A DNA stretch of 64,000 nt, taken from NCBI GenBank assembly GCA_905183005.1, contig CAJJDO010000028.1:186001-250000 (forward strand), read 5' to 3'. The notes below the pieces were generated by a model. The model was not told where the DNA came from. It was given only the letters and a program-made list of their open reading frames with translations, and made no database searches. The position numbers and the translations under genes are program-made. Source of the DNA: Paramecium pentaurelia. Its lineage: Eukaryota > Ciliophora > Oligohymenophorea > Peniculida > Parameciidae. This document shows positions 59,098 through 64,000 of the stretch, one piece after another; within the stretch, counting starts at the first letter, position 1; each line of letters starts with the position of its first letter.

Positions 59098-60493
59098 TCA
59101 ATTATAATGCTTAATAATTATTTTTAATCCTAAATTCTGTTATTATATATAGAATACTTCATCATCTTGGTAATTATCTAAAAACAATTAAGCAAATAAA
59201 TAAGCTATATAATTGATAGAATGATGACCTGTCCTATATTATTTATCTAAATAGCCTTAAGGTAAAACTGTTAAGATATAAATAGCTAATGATAAAACTG
59301 AACAAGTCAAAAGACCAGGCATAGTACGCATTTATAATGTGTGATAATTCTAAATCCATTCGGCATTAAAAAATAATATAAATTACACAAATGAATATGG
59401 ATAACTTAATAAAAGCAAAACTTTCCCAACATCCTCAGTTGTTTGATAATCATTTATTAATAATGCATTACCAACAGATAAAATCTTTCCACTAAAATTA
59501 TTTTCCAATATACTTCTAGAAAATATTAAATTATTATCTTAAGCTTAATCTCTCACAATTAGAATCTAAAAATGTACTATACAATACACAATAAGTGCAG
59601 CAAAGTTGTACAATTAAAAAAAGAAATTGAATCTTGAAAAAATATATGTTAATTCCAACATTGTTCTAAATATTTTTAATAGTCCAATAAATATCAAATA
59701 AGAAAATAACAAAATATGTATAGTATCTTTAAAATCAAAAAAAGGCAATTGAAAAAATGTTTCTTATAAATATAATGGATATTTAGCAAATTATTATTCT
59801 AATAGTAAAGTTATCTAAATTTATTGTTAACTATTCAAATCATAAAGTGATCCAAATATCCCAATTGATTCAGTATGATTATCAACCCATTTATTTTCAA
59901 TTAATTTTGTATAGAAATCTGTGTAATTATCTGCTATTTTTAATACACTATAATAATAGAAATCATAATATGTTTAATAATGACCATCTATTCCTATTTT
60001 TATTCCTCCAAAAGCATTTTAACTTTAAATAAATTCTGTACAATTTTCAGAAACACATTTATTAACATCTAAAGCTTAGAATTCTACTTCTTAATATTAG
60101 TCTGATCCATATTCACAATTTATAATATTAGTATTACATTTTTAAATAGCATTTCTTGTTTAAGCTATAATTAAATTTGAAAGTGGTATATGCGATGACT
60201 TAAATTAATTTGCAAAATATTTTGGTGTGAAAACATTCATCAAATAATTGAATGCATCTTCAACTGTCGAACTATTACGCCAAGTACTCACTTAGAATTA
60301 AGATTTGATTTAATACAAATTTAAATATCCATTACCTAATCCATAAGTTTCATACATCATCTAATTTTGAGATTATTATGTTACCTACCATTAATGGTAT
60401 TAAGACTAGATATGATAATACTGTAATCTTCTCTAATGTAGGAGATACAAGAATGAGTTTTATTTGTTTCAACCGTCTTTTTCCAATGATCAT
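59098..60493 (-). CDS. Polytopic membrane protein, polycystin-like topology, 455 aa
   Basis: A 28-nt intron gives 456 codons. An N-terminal helix (VLSYLVLIPLMVGN region) is followed by an extracellular-type domain of about 230 residues with paired Cys and several N-glycosylation sites (NSS, NYT, NHT), then about five or six hydrophobic helices (TIHILLFSYLIFIGLLKIF, YNFAALIVYCIVHF, LLLLSYPYSFVQFILFF, LLTCSVLSLAIYILTVL). One helix, a large ectodomain, then a helix bundle is the polycystin/PKD2 plan, common in ciliates; the pore motif was not identified, so the family is a suggestion. Confidence 0.5.
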
Positions 60494-61583
60494 TTTTGTA
60501 AATTACTTATATTTTAAATTGAATTATTATTATTCATAAGTAATTATATGAATAATACTAATAAATGAGATTAAATATTAATAATAAGTATTACTAAATC
60601 ATAATGTGGTATCAATATAATATAGAATTAACATCTAAGTCATATATAATTATTATTTAATAAATTAGAATCAAACAAAGAGTTTACTTTTTTTAGCTTA
60701 TGAGTACTTTTTATATTGCATTTAATTTAAAAAAATATTAATTTTATTGATTATGATCTCTTTCCTAACTAATAAAATATATATATTAATATTATTTAAC
60801 CATTATTTTAAAGCCTCATTATATGAAATAATTTAATTATTTATTAGTAAGAATTCAATAATTTAGTATTAAGAATTATTAGAATCAAATTTTTTTAATT
60901 TTAATACAAAATTTCTTTATCTTGTTGTTTTGACAAAAAACATCATAAATGGAAATAATTATTGGATATATATTGAAAAATAAATTTATAATTAGAGTAG
61001 ATTCCTAATAGATATATTTTATAATTTGGAATATATAATATTTATATAAATCTGGATTTCAACAAATTTTTAAATAAGATCTAATGAAATGATTAAGTTT
61101 ATATTTCTCTCAAATTAATTCTTACAATAATAAAAAGGAATTGAAAAGTAATATAATATTCTTAATAGAAATATAATTAAATTAATATAAATTATTTATT
61201 AATGGAGTAGAGAAAAACCTATAGTAACCATCTTTATATTTATAATTTTATCTCAATTCTATATAATATTAACATTATTTAAGATCCCAATTTGATAATC
61301 AAATCATTAGTATAAAAAAAAAGAAAAATCAAAGTATTGTAGTTGTTAGGGTTATATAATATTCAAAGATACCTTTTTAACTAACTTGTATCCTTGATTT
61401 AATTGATGAATTGTTGAATTTAATGTCTATATACTAGATTATAATATCATTGATGATTTGGATTTTATTATTTATGAAATATAAATTACTATATATTAAT
61501 ATACATATATGTTGAAATAAGTTATTTAAATAATTTGAGGATCAAATTTTAATATTATTTTTGAATTTATCAAATAAACAATA
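60494..61583. other. AT-rich intergenic region
   Basis: About 1.1 kb between divergent genes, nearly pure A/T with frequent TGA in all frames. Nothing recognised. Confidence 0.5.
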
Positions 61584-62434
61584 ATGTCAAATCATCCATA
61601 AGCTGCTTAATAACCATAATAACCATAATAAGTTCCAGCTCCTTAAACAAGACCTACTGCTCCTGTTTATCCCAATACTTATTTACCACCTACTTATTAT
61701 CCAGCTTCTCCAATTAGATAGTCTTATGTGGCTCCAGTTGCTCCTATTTAATATGCACCAGTGGCCTAAGTGCCTGTTGCTCCAATTACATCTGTTCCTG
61801 TTTAATAAATAGCCCCTGTCCCAGTTTAACCTATAGCAGTTGCCCCAGTAGCTTAAGTAAATTTGAATTGAATTTTAGCACCAAACCATAAAAGGTGAAT
61901 CCAGAATTGAATATATTCCATATTAAAAAGCTGTTGTTGAATATGAAGAATAAGAAATTGTGTCTTATGTTCCAAGAGAAACAAAAGTCACAGATTATTA
62001 TGCTGTTGAATATTAAACAGAATATATCCCATAAGTATTCTAAGAAAAATACACAGGTAATAATAAAAAATTATTATTTAGAATACGTACCAGTTGATAG
62101 ATATCAAGAGAGAGTGGAATATTATCCAGTTGAAAGACAGGTAGTTCATTAACAACCAACATAAGCTGTTTCAGTTGTCTAATAACCAGTCATCTAATAA
62201 TCAGTTTAATACGTTCAATAACCAGTTTAATATGTTTAATAACCAGTTTAATATGTTTAACAACCATTGATTGCATCTAGAGTTGTTCCTTAATTTGTAT
62301 AACCATAATTTGCTGTTCCTCCAGTCACAAGGCCATCTTAACCATAATAATAATAATCCCATTAGCCATAATAAGTTCAATCTTAATAACCAAGGTCATA
62401 GGCAGTCCAATAATAGTAATCACAATAACCATGA
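61584..62434 (+). CDS. Alveolin/epiplasmin-like cortical protein, 267 aa
   Basis: Introns of 22 and 25 nt give 268 codons. The N-terminus is Pro/Gln/Ala/Val-rich (APVAPIQYAPVAQVPVAP). The centre is an alveolin-type core of charged Val/Tyr/Glu/Pro repeats (EYIPYQKAVVEYEEQE, VSYVPRETKVTDYYAVEY, EYVPVDRYQERVEYYPVE). The C-terminus has tandem QYVQQPV repeats (near 62205-62275), then a Gln/Pro-rich tail. Alveolins and epiplasmins form the sub-membrane skeleton of ciliates and apicomplexans. No enzyme motif is present. Confidence 0.65.
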
Positions 62435-63735
62435 AATAACATTATAAATATATACATATAATCAATTTAAAAACTTTCTTTTATTTATTATTGTATTTAG
62501 TATGATAGATGATCTTTTTCTAAATAAATATGTAATTGTAGAAGCTCTTAACTCTCCAAAAAATATTTAACCCTTATCTTAAACTTTAAATGAATTAAGT
62601 ATCTGCCTTTTATGATATTAAATAAAATGTTTTACTTTAATTAATTTCTTAAATACCTTTTCATGTAATCTATGAATATGAATAATCTCAAAATTAATTA
62701 AATATAAAATAAGGAAACATATATATTCAATGTTCAATAATAATTATTTAAGTTAAAATCAAATTTAAATTATTAGATAAGGTTATATAAAATATTTCTC
62801 ATCTATTAAATATAAATAAAGTAAATTCGTAAATAGGGAGTTTTTTCAATATTTAAGTATATATGTTAGTCTTACTTCAATATTAAAATTTTTTATATTT
62901 TGGAAACATATTTTTTTTTGTTTAGTATCAATTAATTATATGATTGAAACATTTTTCATAAAAATTAAGCTATATTTTTAACATAACTAAGATACTAAAT
63001 ATATTAAGAATGTTAATTGTAATATACATATCAACTTTTATGATTCAATAATTTATTTTTTAAATGGTTACAATTAAATCTTTAATACTCTTTTTAACAT
63101 TTTGAGTTTCGATTATTAACCAAACATTAAATAGAAAAAAAATTCTAATTATTGATTAAAAAATTATAGCATTTTCTTCATTTCTATTATAATAATTTAT
63201 CAATAAGATAGATTATGAAAAATAAATTATCTAATTACCGTTAACTCTATCATGTTTATTAATGCATAACTTTAAATACATAACTTAATTGTGGTAAAAT
63301 TATTTGACTTAGCTATGCAAAATTTGACTACTCAAAACTTTAGGCTAATGAATTAGATAGTATATTATAAAATTGAAACTTAAATTTTCAAGTAAAATTA
63401 AATTCTTTTTATTTTTGATAGATTTATTCATTATTGTTTAATTATGTTAAAATTTACTTTTTTATATCACCACCATCCCATAGTATCTTTAATAATTATT
63501 ACTTCTTCTTTAATAATCTATTTGAATCGAACACATAAATTAGTATTATTGATAATAAAATTATTGTTTTGTCAAAATAAAAAATATAAATTAAACATAA
63601 ATATATCAATATAATGTCTTATATTAAAAGAAAAATCAGATAAAATTTCAACTATATCTATATTTTATAAAACTATAAATTAAATTATATATATTTACTT
63701 TATTCATTGTTTTTATGTTTATTTACTTGAATGAG
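62435..63735. other. AT-rich region without a convincing gene
   Basis: About 1.3 kb. A short frame from ATG 62502 (about 36 codons to TGA) could be a first exon, but no continuation was found. No tRNA or repeat was recognised. Confidence 0.45.
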
Positions 63736-63962
63736 TTAATAATTGGATTTGCTTCTATTTATAATAAAATAGTTGTGTTTTGTGGTTTGGTTTTTTTTTT
63801 GGATATTCAAATTTAAGAAGTTTATGTTATGGGGGGATTATATTTTTACCTTCTGATAGAATAGATCTTAAGGAGAGTAAAGATAATAAAATTGATACTT
63901 TGGTTTAAATAAAAAGATGCCAAGTTAAGCATATCATTTTTAAAAGTAATTTTTTCTAATGA
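63736..63962 (+). other. Weak ORF, possible last exon of a gene
   Basis: A 76-codon TGA-bounded frame without a start Met, ending LKESKDNKIDTLVQIK...KSNFFQ. The last half has protein-like composition and includes a G6 run unusual for this window. It could be a terminal exon or chance. Confidence 0.2.
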
Positions 63963-64000
63963 TAATAACTACTAAATTCTAGAGAATAATGATGTTCAGT

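Noticed and set aside
63510..63545. tRNA-like B-box (reverse complement contains TTCGATT)
   Set aside because: No pairing T-stem, anticodon stem or acceptor stem could be built around it.

Overview
This window is macronuclear-type DNA of a ciliate, almost certainly a Paramecium. Real reading frames are full of TAA and TAG read as glutamine, and only TGA ends genes. Nearly every gene is cut by tiny GT...AG introns of about 19-29 nt. Base composition is strongly AT-rich and intergenic spacing is very short. Many gene models below were checked by the divisibility of the spliced length by three. Standard-code ORFs in this window are mostly shadows.

Layout. 1-7.3 kb: a Myb-repeat protein, an RBR (RING-IBR-RING) protein followed by a frame with in-frame TGAs, a small unknown gene, and a B-box-like/WD40 protein. 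7.4-18.9 kb (minus strand): three tightly stacked genes, a DMXL/Rav1-type V-ATPase regulator, an unusual NAK-kinase/ANTH-like/polyQ/second-kinase fusion, and eEF1B-gamma. 19-26.6 kb: small membrane and unknown proteins, a Rab2-like GTPase with a broken frame, a CHY zinc-finger protein, a cysteine-motif mitochondrial-type protein, ARL3, and an HP1-like chromo/chromo-shadow protein. 26.9-30.3 kb: POC1, artificially duplicated across an N, and a five-knuckle CCHC protein. 30.5-40.6 kb: small genes, a double p25-alpha protein, ribosomal protein eL34, an aquaporin, a PX-BAR sorting nexin, a UAP-like pseudo-enzyme candidate and a PP6-like phosphatase. 40.9-43.3 kb: a CK1-like pseudokinase, again duplicated across an N. 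43.6-54.7 kb: a DUSP-MYND-USP protease, a TPR-SET methyltransferase, a probable mitochondrial protein, small genes and PGS1 (phosphatidylglycerophosphate synthase). 55-62.4 kb: a coiled-coil adaptor-like protein, small membrane proteins, a polytopic membrane protein and an alveolin/epiplasmin-like cortical protein. The last 1.6 kb is mostly AT-rich with one weak ORF.

Functional themes are typical of a ciliate: vesicle traffic and endocytosis (NAK-ANTH kinase, Rab2, sorting nexin, adaptor-like protein, V-ATPase regulator), cilia, basal bodies and cortex (ARL3, POC1, p25-alpha, alveolin-like), and chromatin. There is no sign of operons, viral genes, transposons or CRISPR. The most unusual items are the two-kinase fusion, three probable pseudo-enzymes or active-site variants, and frame disruptions that could be retained micronuclear sequence, pseudogenes or assembly errors. 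Two ~1 kb tandem repeats flank single N bases and look like unmerged contig ends.
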